20,233 bases of DNA from Diphasiastrum complanatum (taxonomy: Eukaryota > Streptophyta > Lycopodiopsida > Lycopodiales > Lycopodiaceae). The first letter of the stretch is position 1. Every line of letters starts with the position of its first letter. Location of the stretch: contig CM055092.1 in NCBI GenBank assembly GCA_029204225.1, positions 100,810,200 through 100,830,432 of the forward strand. Reading direction: 5' to 3'. The notes under the pieces were generated by a model, which was given only the letters and a program-made list of their open reading frames with translations, had not been told where the DNA came from and ran no database searches. Below, piece by piece: positions 18,685-20,233 of this stretch. The translations under genes and the position numbers were made by a program.

Positions 18685-19030
18685 TCTCTTGTCGCCAATT
18701 GAAAAATTCCTAAGGATTTTACTATGGGCCTTCTAGGGACACAATAGGGCACGACACTTCTTTGGTGTTGCTAAATCATTTTGGCTTGTAGCACTATCAC
18801 AAAAGAGCAATGCGCATAACTTTACGAGCTGCATGGTCTGCCTCGCTCCATTCTTACTGACAAGGCCATCAACTTCACATTCAAGATTTGGAAAAAGCTT
18901 AGGCCTTACTATTGGACATCTATAAGGCAAGCTATCTATGTGCAAGTTAAGAAATAATATTATCGGCAGTAGCAGCTGAGATGCTGGCAAACGGAGCAAC
19001 TGTCCAATGCTATTTGTCTAGAAATTTGAA
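18685..19030 (+). pseudogene. Ty3/gypsy retrotransposon integrase core relic
   Basis: A single plus frame with several stops reads KDFTMGLLGTQ, ILACSTITKEQ, LYELHGLPRSILTDKAINF, FKIWKKL and, further on, WQTEQLSN. These follow the order of the Ty3/gypsy integrase catalytic core: first Asp in the M-D-F-x-x-G-L-P region, LHG-(L/V)-P-x-S-I-x-(S/T)-D with the second Asp at 18859-18861, F-x-x-x-x-W, and perhaps the Glu of GQTE. A few residues are missing before LHG and a few extra lie before QTE. No reverse transcriptase, RNase H or LTR pair was found, so this is an isolated, dead fragment. Confidence 0.72.
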
Positions 19031-19039
19031 AAGCGCCCA

Positions 19040-19455
19040 TCTTCCTTACAATTTACTCGCACAGGTCCTGGGCTGACCAATCAGAGAAGAAATCATTTCA
19101 ATTTTCACAATACACTGCAACCTAACAACCGTGATGCCAGGTGGATTTCTGTAAACCTAAACCTGATGAGGTATGTTGGTGAAGGCTGAAAAACCTGAAC
19201 TTAACCTAACCCTAATGAGGTGCCACACAAAAAAAGAAAACACTTTCATAGATTCAAGTCATGGTTCAAAATGTTTGATTTGAATCCACTTGTGAACTTA
19301 GAAACCCGTTCCGACCCATTTGGGTATGAACGTACTGTACGTTCCGAACGTGCTGGGTTGGAACGTTTTTTTTAATTAAATTAAAAACAGGTGATCTTTT
19401 CTACTTTCAAGAGATGAGCAATATATCTCGAGGATGTGGAATACAAATGCCTGAT
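19040..19455. other. Noncoding stretch
   Basis: Contains a short repeated phrase (AACCTAAACCTGATGAGGT near 19155, AACCTAACCCTAATGAGGTG near 19203) and a self-complementary patch around 19330 (CGTACTGTACG, GAACGT...). No coding signal. Confidence 0.4.
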
Positions 19456-19460
19456 CCCCC

Positions 19461-19981
19461 TTATTTGTCAAAAGGAAGAATGTCGATCCCTCAAAATAAA
19501 AAGCCATTTCGTAGTAATGAACAGTAAACTTGCAAAAGCAACAGCATGCGTGGAACCTTTTTGGCTTCTCCAATGGCCCGGGCGATGATGCTGCGCTTGG
19601 TATGGGCGCCGGGGAAGAGACGAGAGATGGAGGCGAAGGCGAATACAAGGATGAGGGAAGAGGCACTGCGTTGTAGGAAGGCAAAGCTCCCTTATCTTTC
19701 TTACGCTCCTGCCCCATTCCCTTCATTTCATGGACCTCACTGGTCCTGCAAATTATAACTTCGCTATGCCTCCGCCAGCAGATCTGCAGCTCTCCACTTA
19801 CAACTCTCTCTGATTTCGCCCCGCCACTGATGCTAGCTTGGTTTGCGGCCCTTTCTCCCCGATCGATCAAGTAGCGCCTCGTGCAACCGGTAGGAGCAGA
19901 AGAAGGAATGCTGCGTTTGTGGCAAGCAAGAAAGAGCAAGCAAAGCACAGCAAAGTGAAATTTTTGGCCTCCCAATCCCAA
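19461..19981 (-). other. GC-rich island with overlapping open frames; possible first exon
   Basis: A 201-codon minus frame (19376-19981) and an overlapping minus frame (19461-19691, no ATG at its head) are both open. The second has codons ending mostly in C and includes ASSLILVFAFASISRLFPGA and IIARAIGEAKKVPRM. The plus strand also has a 70-codon frame (19546-19758). The local GC rise, CpGs and position upstream of the minus-strand exons suit a promoter or first exon. I cannot decide the frame, or even exclude a noncoding GC patch. Confidence 0.3.
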
Positions 19982-19989
19982 AAGTGCAG

Positions 19990-20233
19990 TAGATAGGGCA
20001 CAAAAGAGATAAAAGTAAATAGCTATTTGGTTGTTATTTGCTCTCGTTTCGAAGTAAGTATTATTAAACAGCCCAAACTATTAACTCTATGGATAAACTT
20101 TTGCAATCATTTCACTTGGAGATGTGAGTGCAATGTGCATTCAGTTGGGGGCATAAATATTGGGCCCTTCTCGGTGCGCATTTGGACCCCATTTCATTCA
20201 CTAGGGAGTGCAGGAGGGACAGCGCCCCAACTA
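19990..20233. other. Right-edge stretch
   Basis: AT-rich up to 20130, then a GC-richer end with GCATAAATATTGGG (TATA-like) at about 20150 and a loose inverted pair AGTTGGGG / CCCCAACT at about 20142 and 20224. Nothing firm. Confidence 0.3.

Noticed and set aside
18733-18999. 88-codon minus open frame
   Set aside because: Antisense to the Ty3/gypsy integrase relic, which has recognisable motif order on the plus strand.

Overview
The window looks like repeat-rich nuclear DNA from a land plant with a large, transposon-laden genome. The evidence is two relics of a plant-type MULE transposase with GT-AG introns, a Ty3/gypsy integrase relic, a lone CACTA-like terminus, long AT-rich spacers, microsatellites and coding islands split by introns. 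There are no operons, ribosome binding sites, tRNA or rRNA genes or CRISPR arrays that I can support. I cannot name the species; the transposase style and diffuse decay would fit a fern, gymnosperm, bryophyte or early-diverging angiosperm, but that is a guess.

Layout. 1-2490 (minus) is the larger part of a MULE transposase gene. Four exons join in one frame through three introns. It has three premature stops, and its last exon runs off the left edge fully open. 2500-3480 is AT-rich and holds a decayed duplication of about 0.2 kb. 3500-4480 is a repeat cluster: a 31-bp tandem repeat, four copies of a GC-rich palindrome (three perfect, one eroded), and a 90-bp direct repeat at 140-bp spacing. 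4417-6920 is a C-rich minus-strand coding relic, possibly gag-like, with in-frame tandem duplications and a TATA-like box. 6920-9400 is mostly noncoding, with a C17-(AC)9 tract and a CACTA-like end. 9419-10465 (plus) is a second, more decayed copy of the same MULE family, with intron sites at the same codons. 10.6-13.7 kb is AT-rich spacer with a 96-bp tandem duplication, a possible copia gag scrap and simple repeats.

13778-16107 (minus) holds the last three coding exons of an unrecognised gene, which join in frame across two clean introns. A further candidate exon lies at 17725-18150. 18685-19030 (plus) is a Ty3/gypsy integrase-core relic. 19460-19980 is GC-rich with overlapping open frames and may be a first exon or promoter of the minus-strand gene.

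The parts do not form one pathway. This is a decaying transposon neighbourhood with one probable host gene on the minus strand. I found no convincing new biological system. The most useful results are the spliced reconstruction of the MULE pseudogene, its second inverted copy, the hidden three-exon host gene and the palindrome family.
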